Positions 25,797 through 39,892 are shown, counted from the stretch's first letter. The stretch: 64,000 bases of DNA from Timema cristinae (GCA_039000515.1 JBCFYV010009882.1:55251277-55315276), one strand, 5' to 3'. The notes: generated by a model from the sequence alone, not told the origin. Numbers and translations: made by a program.

Positions 25797-28124
25797 ATAT
25801 ATTAATTAAGTATATAAAATATTATTTCAATCTACTTGTGGCCGGATAAATAGTGAATGAGTACTTTATCAATAATATAACTAAGATTTACTTTTTGAAA
25901 TACAAAAATATATACTAACTAGTAAAGATCATTTTTTGACTAAAATGAGTATTAAATATGATATTACTATTGTTAAATAGATACACCTAGGCCTATATGT
26001 TCATAAACATTTATTTTCTTACTTAATGTCATATGCTTAAAAATTTCTTATTTTCCTGAGGTCGAAGGAAAAAGTTAAATAAAAAATAAAATATAAAAAC
26101 TTGTAAGGTAAGAATTGGGACAAAGACAGCAATATTAAAGCAAAACTGCGTGTAAATGTCAATCTAGATCATATCACATGAAGCTGCGCACAGTTTTTAT
26201 CAAGTAGAAAACGTGTCAGCCACCTTAATTGCTCTTGCTACGGTCTGCTTTATTTCACCGTTATTCCTTGTATTTTACGTTCAGACACCTCATCAAATGA
26301 AAGAAACGTCTGAATATAATGTCACTCAAATATATTCTTCTTCTACTAGACTTTGGTATTGTCAACATTAAATTGTTTCTTATTCTTGAGATCATGATCA
26401 TTTTATATAGGTGCGTGTGACATGAGTCATGTGTCATTTACAATGATAAAAGCCTTGTCTCATATTACTTGAAAAAAGAACCAACATTATTTATGTTTAA
26501 AATATGTAAAATATATTAATTTGTATTAATTATTTTAACCAAGATAATTAGTTTGTTTCTACTAAACAACCATAAACATATAATTTTGCTAAACTAGAAC
26601 TATATTTTTTTTTGTGACTTAACGCGACCAATAAACCATTATAAACCAGATGTAAGATAAAAGTAGTTTAATGTGAAATTATCTGAATGTATATAGATTT
26701 TAGAAAAAAATTCACCAATAGCGCTTCTAAAATAATTGTATTCTAAGAACAAAATCTAATATTTCAAAGAATTTTATTTACTACAGTTGTATTAATAAAT
26801 AATATAAGATTGATTTCACATTACTTTTACATTAATATAAATGTATTATTCATATAATGGGTCTTTTCAGAATACTTAAATTTTTAAATTAAATTTTAAT
26901 TTATAAATAGAAAATTGTACATTAAAGGGTGTCATCTTGTAAAATTTAGCAGCTTTTCTAATCTCACGATATATTTTTGTATTAGTTTGTTAATAATTAG
27001 TGTACCAGAAAATTCTATTAACCAAAAGTTGAACATTTACCCCCAAAATATGTTTATTATTTTCTAAATTTAAACTTCAATAAGATTTATTATAATTTTT
27101 AATCAAAGGTGAAATTAAATCTTGTTAAGTGTAAATACTTCATAAAAACACTTTTATTTCATAAATGTACTTCTAACTATAAATAAGAGTATTAAGCTAG
27201 TATATTATATATATATTGTATTTTTTAGCCTATGACATGGTATTGTAACAGGATAACCAGTCCAGCCCTCTACTACCTAAATCTGCTGCTGATAATCATT
27301 GCTAAAAATATATATATATATTTATAGTTCTTTAATTATGTATACAGATCTATATATGTATACCTCCATGTGTTACATACCACGCATCGGGAACATCGTT
27401 GAACAATAATGGCTCCATCAGAAGAGTTAACCAATATCGCAGCCCATCTAACACTGCACTTGACTCTCCCGAGGAATCTAAACAACTGGCCGAATTTCGG
27501 CGTGGCTGGCCAGCGCGTTGTTTCTGTGGCTGGCGCCTACGTGATATTTTCAACGTAGAGGGGTCTCTCCCCCATTCTTCCTTTCCCATGGTTCATCACG
27601 TTCAACCACTATAAAAATCCACGGTTCATTGGGAACAAAACACAGTAACACAGCACCAGTCAAATAGTCTGCACGTTCAACGTCTCTTCTTCCAGTCTAA
27701 ACTACATATCTCAGTGGTCATGACTATTCTGCTGACGGACAGACCAGATAGACGGAAGTAGCACGCCGTAAAATTTTAACATTCAAATTTGCAGGGAGTA
27801 TGTGGCACAATTGCCAGCATGTAGTATTAGAGATAGTTTTCGTGCCTGTCGAGAGTATTAGTCACTCGGGTGGTTATTATATAGGTTATTAGGTTAGCCT
27901 TTTTATGACATGGTGTACATGGCATAAGTAATCTCTCTCACATCACATGTTTTCTTCTTGGCTCTTAAGATCAGCGGTTTGATTACTGGTGGGTCTCACT
28001 CCTTAGCCTGCATGACTTATGTTGTAGTCAGCTGGGCCTTCAGACGGGAAAGGGGCTGTTTAGGTTTTTCCAGGCTTAATGGTTATACCAAGTTAGGTTT
28101 TGGTTTGCATATTTTGGGTGATCT
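25797..28124. other. No supported gene; GC-richer patch near 27.4-27.8 kb
   Basis: Most of this is AT-rich. At 27370-27780 composition shifts toward GC, overlapping frames of 70-80 codons occur on both strands, and a TATAAAAA sits at 27610-27617. No family is recognised in either frame. It may be an old LTR or regulatory sequence. Confidence 0.3.
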
Positions 28125-28460
28125 GGGTGCTTTACTTGTGTTGTTCACCAGTTAGTGGTACTCAACTTGTGGGTCCTTTCTGGCATGGCTCTCGTTCTAT
28201 ATGTTACTTATCTTGTGTTGTTCACCAATTTTCGGTGCTCAACTTGTGGGTCGTTTCTGCCCATCTGGAATGGCTCACGTTCTATATGTTATGTATCTTG
28301 TGTTGTTCACCAGTTTTCGGTGCTCAACTTGTGGTTCATTTCTGCCCATCTGGCATGGCTCTCGTTCTATATGTTATGTAACTTGTGTTGTTCACCTGTT
28401 TGTGGTGATCAACTTGTGGGTTGTTTCTGCACTTCTGGTGGGGCTCGCATTAAACTAACT
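28125..28460. repeat. ~85-bp tandem repeat, about four units
   Basis: TTGTTCACC starts units at 28141, 28218, 28303 and 28388. Each contains GTGCTCAACTTGTGGGT, TTTCTGCCCATCTGG and GGCTCTCGTTCTATATGTTA. Unit length is 77 then 85 and 85. Because 85 is not a multiple of three, open frames in three phases (up to 141 codons) are generated by the repeat and are not evidence for a gene. Confidence 0.85.
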
Positions 28461-31400
28461 TTCATGTCTGATTACCCTTTGGGGCAGTTCGACGCCGTCT
28501 TTATTAATTTTAATCCTTGCATTGTCGTGTTTTTCATGATTCCGGCTAAGACCAATTGGTTGTCTGCCAGCCCATGTTAAGTCAAGGCCTAGAACCCTGA
28601 AATGGAACTTTCCCTATATATTTTGCTGGTCCATCTATGATCGTAGCAAATAGATAAATCTGATACCTTTGTAACCTAACTTAATAGGATAAAGCTATCT
28701 TCACTAGCGGGAATAGTCCTATTTTCTTATAATAGGATTGTTTATACAATATGCTGAGCAGGTTCTGTTTGGGCACTACTCGCATGTAGTAGCTTGTAAG
28801 TCGTTTGTTGCAACAAATTACCTGTTGCTATCACACTGTATAGAATGTCCTAATTAACCTCTCGACAAGAGGAGGTAGGGGGGACACTAACTATTATAAT
28901 TTATTTATCTAGCTGGCCTAACAATACCTTTTTAAGTGGGTGAATAGAGTTATATGTGTTTCCCGGTGTTTTACCGGTTTTAACCATTGGTGCTGTACGC
29001 CAAATTCACTACGTGAGTGTGTCAATCTTTTAACTTGCAGTTATATTAATTATATTGGCTGACACAATAGGCCGTTTTAGGAAATACTGGATTGTGTCTG
29101 ATCTTACTCTATGTATTGGCTTGGTTTATTGCTTCATTAAACTAGTGATGCTGGGCTGTAGCTATCGATTACTCCAGGGATGTCGACTGGCCAAAGTAGG
29201 AAATTACCAGAGAATAAAAATAAAATGAGAATCTCTAAAAGAAAAGATATAAACTGATTTTGTAGACGATGGCACTAGGAATAATTTATGAAGTTAGATT
29301 TAAGTCCAAAGCAGGTATATCAAAAGGAAATAAAATAAAGTATATAGCAAATAACTTTAATAGGGAAAGAGGGACAAGTATAGCTATAAGTTATCATAAA
29401 TTAAATAATTGTATTGATATATAGTAGACAGAGCTGCTAACAGGCACAGGTCGAAAAATATTGGTAATGATCAATAACAAGACAAGTAGTTTTAGTAGTA
29501 GCATATGTTTATATTCCAGAAAGTTTATGTGTAAAATTTTTAGATAAACTATATAGAAGGCATATTGTAAGAAGAACAGAGCAGAAAAAGTTCTGAATTA
29601 TAGTAAAATAAAATGTCAGGAAAAATGTATAAGAAATTGAAAATAAAAAAATAAATATGTCAACATGGATTTATACCTTCTACTTTCAAGTGCTCCCCTA
29701 TTGTGTTTATTTACCTTGTTTACGTAATCGACGTCTCTAGTGTCAACTAGAGCCTTTTGTGCGGTATCTCTATATTCCTCTCATTTTTAATGATCATGAT
29801 TTAAGACTAAATTCAGCTTATCACTAAGTTTAATTAAAGAGGATTAATAACTAAAGTTATTCAAGACTGGTAGTTTAAAAATATAAAATATTAATATCAT
29901 TGCAATGTGAAAGTGAAGTAGTTTACATGTACCTCATTCTTATTATTTGGGAATACAACATGTAATCAATCATTGATATTTTAAACAAATTCCAATAGTT
30001 AACGAGATCGATAAAAAATAATAATTACCGGTACTGATGGCCTGATTTAAAACCTGTTAAATTTTCCCTCCTTTCAACAAACAATATACCTAAATTTGTC
30101 AAGAAAGATACCCCCATATTGATGAGAAGTTCTTGCTTCCTATTAAAAGTTAAAAACAATTTGTAAACAATCATCAAAGTGTGGAAAAGGAAAGTAAAAA
30201 GGTGTCTAAAGCCCGGTCGTTTCGTTGCCCAGATCCCTTCCATATTTCTTTAGTCCATGGTATCTCCTTTATTATTCCATGGAAGTTGCCTTGGTGACAA
30301 AAACTCGTTCAATTTTCAAGATAGGTCATTACGGGTACATACTTAACTACATCTTATACGTCACCATCATTTATTCAATGCTGCCTCCTTCGTCTCATCT
30401 GCTGCTGCTGCTTCCTCTGTAACCTTTTGCCCCGCCTGCTCTCCCTCACCTCACCTCACAACCCCCTCCAGTCAAATAGAAAGGGGGGATAGGTTGAAGG
30501 GGGAAAGGTTTTTTTTTCTACAAAGAACGATGGACTTAAGTTGAGCCCCGTAATTATTTTTCATACCCCGGGTGTAAGGAAATAGACAAGTTAGACAACC
30601 ACCCCCTTCCCAGCAGCGACCCCCTCTTTTTTACCCAAGGAAGGGAGGCAAAAAAAGAGCAAAAATCTAAGAAAAAGTATGATTATACAAGGAATTATAA
30701 ATAGGTCTGAATTAATGGGGGTGGATTTACTTCTCTCAGAGTGATACAGTTTTATTAGTATTTTTCATCACCAGGAACTGAAAAAATATTGTACAGTCAC
30801 TTTGGAAAAACTTAAGAAAATGTTTGGATTTGCCGACTGAATTTAAAGCCAACGATATTATTTTCAACTTTTATGTTTCAAAAGGAGTTTTGACTAACAC
30901 CTGAGTGTGCTGCTGATTACAACCACTATTAGTTTAGTTTTCAACTACATTACAGCATATATGGGCTTTTCACTCTTCAAACTAATGCTGTATGGATGAG
31001 GAATCAAGCTCATTAGTCTTGTAATTGACTTCAAAAGCATTTAGGGGTAAAAAACTCAGACTGAGCTCGAATCCCAATCTTCGCATCATCTGCTAACCAT
31101 ACTAGCTGAGCTGGATGCTTATTCCATGAGCCCACCAATGTGGGTCACTGGAAAATGATTTATAGGCCTTTGATAAGTGAAAGATTCAAATAGCTAACTA
31201 TCCAAAACAAATTAGTTTGGTTACAATGTTAGGTGAAAAAAGATTTTAATCAGTATCTTAGATGGGCAAAACTACTTCTAAAGTTTATTTGTCCTACGAT
31301 CTGGGCCTGTGGAAATTATGAGAATAGTGGCATTAACGACGCGTCAATGTATGGGAAAAGACCAATTGGCACAATTAAGAAATTTGATTTTGTTTAACCT

Positions 31401-31935
31401 ACATTTACCATCTCTAGAATCTCAAATTCATACAAAACTTTCACTAACCTTTATCTATATAAGATTGCTGTACGCTCAGAATATTTTCTACATCATCAAT
31501 AATATAGCACAGTGATGGAGTTAAATTTTGGCTATTTCTATTTACGCATATTTAAAAAGTATATAAACTAAACACTATACACAGGACAAATAATCTATAA
31601 AAAATTAGCATTAATTTAAATAAAAATAGAGTTTTTGTTTTATATCTCTGAAACTATTTGAGATCAAAGTTAGCTTAATGAAAAATTCGCATTTACAAAA
31701 GGGCCATAAAGTAAGTATTTGTAGTATTAATAGTAGTAGTAGTGATCTTTTTCTTATCACGATTATGGACACTCTGGAGATAGGTATTATTTGACACAGT
31801 AAAAAACCTACTATACACTAAATATGTCTGAACTACAACTAGACTAATCTTAAGAGAAATAGGTGGTGATTATTATGTTCCAAAGTATTTATCTTTTTAC
31901 ATTCAATATATCCTAAAGATATATAATAGCGACAT
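28461..31935. other. No supported gene
   Basis: 28460-29200 is moderately complex and less AT-rich but unrecognised. 30430-30660 has C/G runs. 31037-31160 contains a tRNA-like GAGCTCGAATCCC segment that may be an old SINE head. The remainder is AT-rich. Confidence 0.35.
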
Positions 31936-31962
31936 TTATATATATATATATATATATATATA
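31936..31962. repeat. (TA)n microsatellite
   Basis: About 13 TA units directly upstream of a family D SINE. Confidence 0.85.
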
Positions 31963-31970
31963 ATTCTACA

Positions 31971-32192
31971 CATCAGCACAGTCGGTAAGATATCTACTTA
32001 CTAAGCTAAGGGTCCTGTGTTTGATTCCCGGCGTGGCCGAAAAATTAATCATGTGATGAAATATGGGTTTACCCTTTCACATTGCTAGATTCACGGCCGG
32101 GGACTGGATGTTGTGTCTGTCCTAGTCTTAAGTTAAATTATAAGGCATATGAAGCTAAGTCATGCTTAGCCAGCTGGTAATAGAAACATATA
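31971..32192 (+). repeat. SINE family D
   Basis: CACAGTCGGTAAGATATCTA (A-box region), GTGTTTGATTCCCGGCGTGG (B box), ATATGGGTTTACCCTTTCAC, and a 3' part CATATGAAGCTAAGTCATGC...CAGCTGGTAATAG. The block order equals that of the minus-strand copy at 22838. The tail abuts the (TTA)n of an inverted family B SINE. Confidence 0.8.
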
Positions 32193-32193
32193 T

Positions 32194-32368
32194 GTTATTA
32201 TTATTATTATTAATATTATTATTATTAGCTCCGCGTCTTACTACCCGTTCGGGTTATACGCACTTACGCTAATGTGTAATGGTAGGGTGATTGTGAGATT
32301 AAATGAAGGACCTACAGTTTAACGTGGAATCCGAACCACGGTGGCAGCCTGGCATTCCCCACATTAAA
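32194..32368 (-). repeat. SINE family B, 5'-truncated, reverse orientation
   Basis: (TTA)n, then AGCTCCGCGTCTTACTACCC, GTTCGGGTTATACGCACTTA, CGCTAATGTGTAATGGTAGG and the CCGAACCACGGTGGCAGCCT block. This is the 3' half of family B with its (TAA)n tail. The tRNA-like head is absent. Confidence 0.85.
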
Positions 32369-33049
32369 CATATATGACTTGAATAAAATGTGACCCAAAC
32401 CATAAATTGGAAACAGCAATGGACCTAGAAAATAATTATTTCCAAACGCTCTACTTTTATCAGTATGAAGGATATGGGAAGATCACACATTTACTTTAAC
32501 TTTCGAGCTATAAACTTTGTTACTTTTTAATTTAACGGTATTTTGGAGAATTTGGCCATGTTAATATGATCCGATATTCATAATATGTTATTTGAAAACA
32601 TGTTTATAAAATAAATATTTAATTAAATATAATAGTAATAGAGATATCATATTCCAAATGAGGCTTTCCCAACTACAGTTTTGTTATAACTCCTATTTCA
32701 ACTTTATTGTTTTAAAATAGCTCACCTTTTACAAAGGTACCTTTATTAATTTATATAAAAGTATTCTAACGATTTGTGTCAACTTATATGATAGTTAATT
32801 CAGCAAGCTAGTTTATTTCTAAAATCCTTATCAATTAGGTTAAGGGGGTTCAAATTTTTATTGTATAGTGGAAATGATTGACATAAAGTGTTGAAATACA
32901 TAACCAATTGTCAAAACCACTTAGTTTTATAGGTTTAAAATCCAAAATCAATTTTATATATTATAATTGGAAATAATACAAATTTTAATGATATTAATTT
33001 CATTTGTATTTAATCTAATTGGAAGTATTAATTGCTTTCTCTGTGTCAT
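32369..33049. other. No gene seen
   Basis: AT-rich sequence with no recognisable feature. Confidence 0.45.
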
Positions 33050-33440
33050 TAGGAATTCGTAAATTTACTGCTGTACTACAAAATGCAGGCCACCTATCCC
33101 TATCTTGAGCTATCTCAATCCAGTCCGCCTCATTATATCCTATCTCTCTCAAATCCATTCAAATGTTATCCTCTCATCTTCAGCTAGGTGTTCCTAATGG
33201 TATTTTCCCATTGGGTTTGCCAGTCAGTACACTGAACCAGGTTATAGAATCTTCCATTCACACTGTATGTCCTGCTCACCGTAATCTACGAGACTTGATT
33301 ATCCTAAAAAGTCTTGTACAGGGTACAGGGTATATAACTCATTATGTAACCTCCTCCAATCCCCAGTAGCCTCATCCCTTTTTGGACCAAATATCTTCCT
33401 AAGCACCTTGTTTCCTAGCACCCTAAATTTGATTTCGTCA
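33050..33440 (-). pseudogene. Non-LTR retrotransposon C-terminus remnant
   Basis: Translating the minus strand in shifting frames gives RVLGNKVLRKIFGPKRDEAT, then a stretch like KSRRLR-AGHT, then GKPNGKIPLGTPS and MDLREIGYNEADWIEIAQDR ending DRWPAF. This order is the well-known C-terminal end of an arthropod LINE open frame (the 'IKSRRLRWAGHVARM ... GRPRRRW ... DW..LAQDRDRWR' pattern). At least one frameshift and several stops are present. The reverse transcriptase and endonuclease domains are absent, as expected for a 5'-truncated copy. The clade is not assigned. Confidence 0.75.
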
Positions 33441-36400
33441 TACATGGTATAATAAAATAGTATACGTATAATTAAATACAGTTATAAATCACTTGTTATT
33501 ATTAATGTATTCTAATGGCACATATTAAAACAATCAGAAGGGTTAAAATCTTCAAAAGTATTAAAATAAAAATAAATATGACCAAACTTACTTTAAAGAA
33601 TAAGAAAAGATATAGCTCTCCTTTGTGTATTGTGTTCTAGCGCCAGTTGAGACTTTCCACCTAGTTTCAGTCTTGAGGTAGGGATGAGGAAGGTAGACTT
33701 TATAATAAACGTATTTACATTTGTATTAATGAAGTGTGGCAAACTAGTCAGGATAAAACATCCTTTGTAAAATGACTAGAACTTGAGCACGCATCTCCGT
33801 ATAGCTGGTGGTTCGTTCTATAGACACCATGCCATCGATGTGAGTAGAGTAATAATTAAGAAACAACATTTTATGATTAAAATAAAGGTGAATTTTGAAT
33901 ACATATTCTACATGTTTTCTCTCTTATAGAGCATAAATCCTACTATATTATCTATTTCTTGTATGAGATCCTAGTTTTCTATGCATATCATCAATGATAT
34001 ATTATAAAATATTTATTTACAGTGTATGACCGCAACAAATTAGTTATACCTAGTTTAGATCTTCACTTATCGAATTTAACATAGCCTAATGCTAATAAAG
34101 ATGCAACAATATATAATCAACTTAAGCCAATGCATTTATTAGGATAGGAGCATATAGCGTTAAGACATAATTTAGAATATCATATTTAATGTGTTCGATA
34201 AAATGTTTCTAGTGAAATTCTTAAACAAAAATACATTATTATAAAACATTTTGAAAAACTTAAATTTGGCACAAAAACGAAAATAAACACCTATAAATAG
34301 GTGCTAATATGCTTATCAAATGAATTATCATAATAATTAACATACATTACTAAACTAACACATATTTGTTTCGATTAAAAGTGAAACAAATTATCGGACA
34401 CATGTTTTAATTTAGATTTTGTTTTCAAAACTTGAAGATCAGCTCTTAAATATTTAAAATTATATATTCATTGTTATTAATACACTAAAGTTTAAAATTA
34501 ATTGTATTGTTTGAGTATTACCTATCAATCATCAATAAATATAATTACTCAATCTTTTCATTAATAAATGTATGGTATGTCTAGATGACCAAGGAACATT
34601 TTAAAAGTATTTTTGTGCACCACATCTTACTATTTGTCTTAATATCACAGAAAGTGAGGAATGGTCTAAGGATGTGGAAGGTGGAATTTAAAGGTTTTTT
34701 GTGAACAAAGAGTGTACAAACATTTAGTAAATTGAGGCTGGACTTAAATCCCAACCTCACCCTCAATGGAAAACCAAGATATGAGGTTGAAGTCCTAAAC
34801 CACATACCCATAAATTATGTTTTTTATACTTATCTTACTGTATATTTTTAATAAAGTAAAATCACGATAGGAATAAACTTGTGCAAACACAATTAACAGG
34901 AAGATCAGAATATTCATATCAGAGTCTTATTAGAAAAAAAACAAATACTTAGGATAGGATTGAAATTTAGAATATATTTAATAAAATGAATAATAGATTA
35001 TCTATTTACTTACACAATATTACGTAGTACTCTACGGATGTCTTGTTCATCGATGGTAATAAAACACATTTAGTTTATTGCCTCTTGGTGAATGAATAAC
35101 AAAGTTACTATTATGAGTCCAAACTTCATCATATTTATAAAATTGACATAGACTCATAAGGTTTCTTAATAAAAATTATTTAAAGAAACATTTGTTCATT
35201 TTATTGTTAAAGTTGACTTTTCCCAAAATAATAGAATATAATTCAGTGTCCTTAGATATATATATTTGTTTGCTTATAAATAGAATAGGTAGTAAGAGGC
35301 GACACCAAATAAAAAGATTTTAAAATAAATTATAGCTTTTTTTGGGAGTTTAAATAAATAATGCTCTTAATTTACAATTTTATTTTTATTTTTTATTCAA
35401 GAATATAGGTAATGTTTATGTGTGGCATACTCAATTATATTACTACTAATATTAAAAAGTAGATTTTAATTCCACTTTAATATTAATTTAAAATATTTAA
35501 TATGTATAGGTAGGCACGTCGACTAAGCATCAAACTAATTCATACCAATTTTTTGGTGACAGGGTAGCCGTTGTCTGGTTTTTTTTGATCAGTGTATTAA
35601 GGACAGTATTTCCTTAAATGGTTCCGCATTCTAGCATCACTCAAATGTAGGTGCAGTTCCTCTACACTCTACTATTCCATTCCTATCCCAGTGGTGTAAC
35701 TAAATGCGGATGAATATTAAGCCGTAATGTAATAAACAGCACATCACTTCTACTTGGACTGAGAGTAGTATGGCGATGAATAAAAAGCTCCTCAATGACT
35801 GGTTCTTGAACCGGTTATAAAACTACCCTCATAAAGTTTTGGGTGGTCCTCGAACCCAAACCCTCCATATAGTATTGAGAGTGATTATCACACGCTGGTA
35901 GGTCTACAATGCTAAGAATAATATAAATAATCATATTCATTGATCTTCAAATTAGATCACGAGACCTGAAATATAAATAATTTATATTCTAAATTATCAA
36001 CTTTTTAAAACTATATTATTAGCAAATAATTTTACAAAATTAGTGAATAGAAAGCTTTAAATTATTAGGAGAGGATAGAGAAAACCTTGTTACATATGTT
36101 GGCCCATTTATCTAATGCTATTTTTAATATTGTCTGTCTGCCCTGCGACGCACTGAACCAACACCTCTCTGGATTTTATTGCATTTATTTGGCATCTTTC
36201 TGGAATATCTAAGACATATTTCTGTCCTATCTCTCTAGCAAATTTCTATCATCTTTTGGGAACTTTCCGCAATTTTTCTTGCATCTATATGAGATATTTC
36301 TAGAATCTTTGTGACATTAGGAATACCTTTCCTGCAGCTAAGTTTGTCAACATGAATTTGATAATGTTTGTTATAAATACTAGTTTTTACCACCGTATTC

Positions 36401-36900
36401 AACCAAACAAATATTTTAAAAACTCTTTGGTTTCTATTCGCCTGAGATTACTTTTTTTTTATGAATTATTAACTATGTTCATAAACTAAATATAAATAAA
36501 ATTATGTTGAAAGATTGACTTCTTTGATCAACTCATCATTATCTTTTTATCATTATCAAAATGCCTCAAATTCTGAAATAAGTATTTATGAAAATTATTA
36601 AAGCATACGATCTCGTCTTGTGATTTTATAAATTGTCATAAGTTCTTTAGTTTAGTTATATCTATTGTGATAGTCCAATAATAACATTTTATATAATTAT
36701 TTGCAAGCTAGAACTTCAATTTGTTTCTATATTTCAGAATTTATCACGGCTTGAGAGAATTAGTATCTATAAATAGCATTTTCTCATTTTAATTGATAAT
36801 ATAAGAAGAAAAATAGTTGTAATGGATTTATTTATTAAGAGCTTACGTAATAAATAGTGTTTGAAAGCTCCTTTTGCTCATAAATTATTCATACATTTTG
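33441..36900. other. No supported gene
   Basis: AT-rich. A degraded SINE A/C body may lie at 35605-35700 (TTTCCTTAAATGGTTCCGCA). 34720-34805 reads on the minus strand like a tRNA-derived head (GGTTGGGATTTAAGTCC). 36120-36330 has loosely repeated ATCTTTCTGGAATAT-like motifs. Confidence 0.3.
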
Positions 36901-39229
36901 GTATGAGTGGTTAAACCATCCCTTTGAACTACCTCGTTTTCTAAAATAGCTGTGTTTACATCCAGTAGCCCTTTTAGTAAATATCCTTACATTATCTTCA
37001 CGTATATGTGGGAATATTTACTTTATACTAGATATTTCTCCTTCTTAATGCATAGAGTAAATATATGTGAATATCCTGGACGGGTAGTAAGACATTGTGG
37101 AAAATAAAATTTATAATCCTGTATTTCCCATGATATATTACGCACATTTGGAAACCGCTACAAGTTTGTTAGCATAATCCATTGAGGCTATAGAGTAAAT
37201 AGACAAACAATGATTGTACCAAAATAGTTACTTGTGCGATTACAAACTAGGTTTTCAAACCGGATGACTCCTCTTCTATAATCTCAAATTAATATTCCCT
37301 CTCCTAGGAAAAAGCATTCAGATACTACAAACACAATTATCGGTGATTAGGGAAGAAGCCTTTAGATCCTTGCACCTTGTTTGAACGCCCACTCCCCACT
37401 ATACCCCCTTCTCCTAGCCACTAGCAAAAGGTTAACTAGCGGTGACATCGGGTCAGTGAAGGTCACAGGCCGAGGTCACTAAGGGCTAGTCCCCTTTCCG
37501 CTTCACCCTTACTCATACAGCCAAAACCCCTTTTGCGCCTCTAAAACCTATCTAATTCTCTCCTCAACCTCATACAGCCCCCAAATTATTTCATGGGTAT
37601 GGGAAAAGGGGGGAACTGGTTAGTATGGGGAATAAACGAAGAGCCGAGTGGGCGGGCGACTGGCTGGAGTCATCCGTGCAACGTCCATGAAAGGTTGTAA
37701 ATTCACGCCTGCCCTGAAAATATCCCCTACCATTTCACCTCCTCCCCTTGATGGTTCAAAAAGAACGGGATGGGTGAAGAGGGGGTGAGAAGGAGGGAGG
37801 AAGAGGATAATGTGTTATTAATGAAGGACAAGAATTTCATTAAAGATTGTTTGTATATCAAAATGTCCACTAAATTATGTTTCTACTCCGCCATTTGGGA
37901 GCATACCCTCTCTGTCTTCCTCCTTCCCCTCTCGTTTACCCTACTTAACCAATGTGTTTGCTAGCCTATATAGTAGCATTTAATGATAAGCCATTTAAAT
38001 GAGGGCGACCTTACATGCTCCTTCTCTATCGTGCTAGCGTCTCTCTCGCTTACTGGATTTCACATCTAAGTGAACCAATATGAACTTGTATTGGTTCAAG
38101 TAAGGACTAGTTGTGTTAACAAAACTATTACGGAAACCATAGCGATTGTTTAACTTTATAACATTGAATAGGAAGGGAGAAGGTGTCCTTAGAATGGGTT
38201 TGCAAACAGCCAGTCTAGTACCTTTTAGTCTAACAAGAATATTCTAGCTCTTGCTTGATTTGGACATGGACATCACTAAACTTTATTAATTTCTTACTTT
38301 GAAAATGAAATCAAAATAATAATGGAGTTCACAAACACGGGAATTTAAATATTTGTCTTATATCTTTATCTCTCTCTTTATACATAAAGATTAAATTATA
38401 TATGCCCTGAAAAGAAAACCCACTCCAAGATGAGTTTGAAAACAAAAATTTGGGAAGGAAGGAAAAGGAAATGTCGCCATACAACAATAAAAATCTAAAA
38501 AACGGTAAATTTAGATATTAGGACCCAGGAATTGAGGGGAATGGGGGTGACTATAATTATTAGATCAACGAATTTTTATTTAAGGTATAAAATTAAAGTT
38601 TGGCAAGGAGATAAAGAGAGAACTCCAAATAATCATCAAGTCTCAAAGCCTTAAATTTTTAGATGAGGCCCCAGAAAAGATGGGGGAAATGGAGGGGGGG
38701 ATTAAACTATTAAGTGTCTTATAAAATGTAAAATTTAGCAATCAGGTAATAGGGCAGCTACAGATAACCAAATAAGTCTTTAAATATGAGTTTATCTTTA
38801 AGGGAGGGAATGGAAGGTCGTTGGTTTTCTAAATTCACCGATATATCTTTTGAACCAGTAACACAGAGCCTTGAATTTAAAAATGAATATTTATTCCTGG
38901 ATTTAGGGGAGTTTGAGCTATTTTCGAATTTCTTATTTCTAATTACTCACACTATGATCTTAGGAACTAATAACACTTTTTACAGAAAAATTGAGAAAAG
39001 TTAAAACATATTTTTCCACCAAAGAGAATATTAATCAAATTCATTTCCAAATACCTTAATTAAAAAGTATATATATTTATTTATAGTTAAGAGATTATTG
39101 GTTTTATATAAATATATCTCTAATAAGAGATTTTTTCTTTAATAGTACTACAAATTTACTACTATAAGTAATTTCGTTTTTCAAATAGTTGCGGAGAAAT
39201 AATGAAATTGGAAAATTACTCCTATGTAA
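36901..39229. other. No supported gene; SINE-tail scrap and receptor-like half-sites
   Basis: A SINE tail scrap (GGACGGGTAGTAAGACATTG) lies at 37078-37097. 37380-37800 is GC-richer and has three (A/G)GGTCA half-sites. Frames of 60-72 codons at 37770 and 38786 show no family features. 38530-38700 has G-run interruptions like those near 11.8 kb. Confidence 0.35.
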
Positions 39230-39590
39230 GGTACCCTAAAAGTTATTTTCATGAGAAAATCAGAATTGCTATTTTGTTTGAAATAATAAACAGTGTCGAT
39301 ATAAAATTTAAATCAAAATCGTTATAGCGAATTTCAATAAAACAATCTTTGTATCTTTTTGTCATTCAGTAAACTACCTTTAAATTTGAAGTTGGATATC
39401 TAATTCCAAAAAACCCTCGGAGGGACCTTATGGAAACCCAAGATAACAAGTTTTAGCCCAATCCATAAAACAGTTTCGGCTCTAACCCGAGGTACAGACA
39501 GACAGGCAGACAGACAGGTAGACAGACAGATGACAGTGTGAAAACAACTTTTTTGATTTCAGGTCTATCAAAATCTCTGAGTTCAATTTA
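39230..39590 (+). repeat. ~147-bp repeat family, site 1, with CAGA end
   Basis: ATCAAAATCGTTATAGCGAA, then ATTCAGTAAACTACC, matches the unit found at 43880-44600. It is followed by GTTTCGGCTCTAACCCGAGG, a (CAGA/CAGG)n microsatellite at 39493-39536, and GTGAAAACAACTTTTTTGAT. The same CAGACAGA-plus-ACTTTTTGG ending occurs at 44616-44690, which suggests a mobile or satellite unit with a conserved right end. Confidence 0.5.
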
Positions 39591-39892
39591 TTTGACGATC
39601 ACAATAATTTAATTACCGGGTGTCAAAAGAAACTAAACATTTAATAAATGGTCTAATATTGTTAATAATTCAACGAGAGTTAAATTATATTATTAAACAC
39701 TATTACAAAGAAAGTGAAGTATATATGCGAGATAATCTTTTTTTCTCTCAAAGGATCAATACGAACCGAGTAGCGGTGCCTTATGCACCACCATACCTTT
39801 TTTTTAGTACAACATATTAGTACCCAATTTGAATGTACGCCTATATACTAATTGTTTGAATGTGTTAGGAATGAGAAGGGTTGACTATAGAA

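Noticed and set aside
28155..28580. 141-codon open frame as a gene
   Set aside because: It is produced by an 85-bp tandem repeat that opens several frames. There is no family similarity, and low-complexity Cys/Leu/Val-rich repetition differs between frames.
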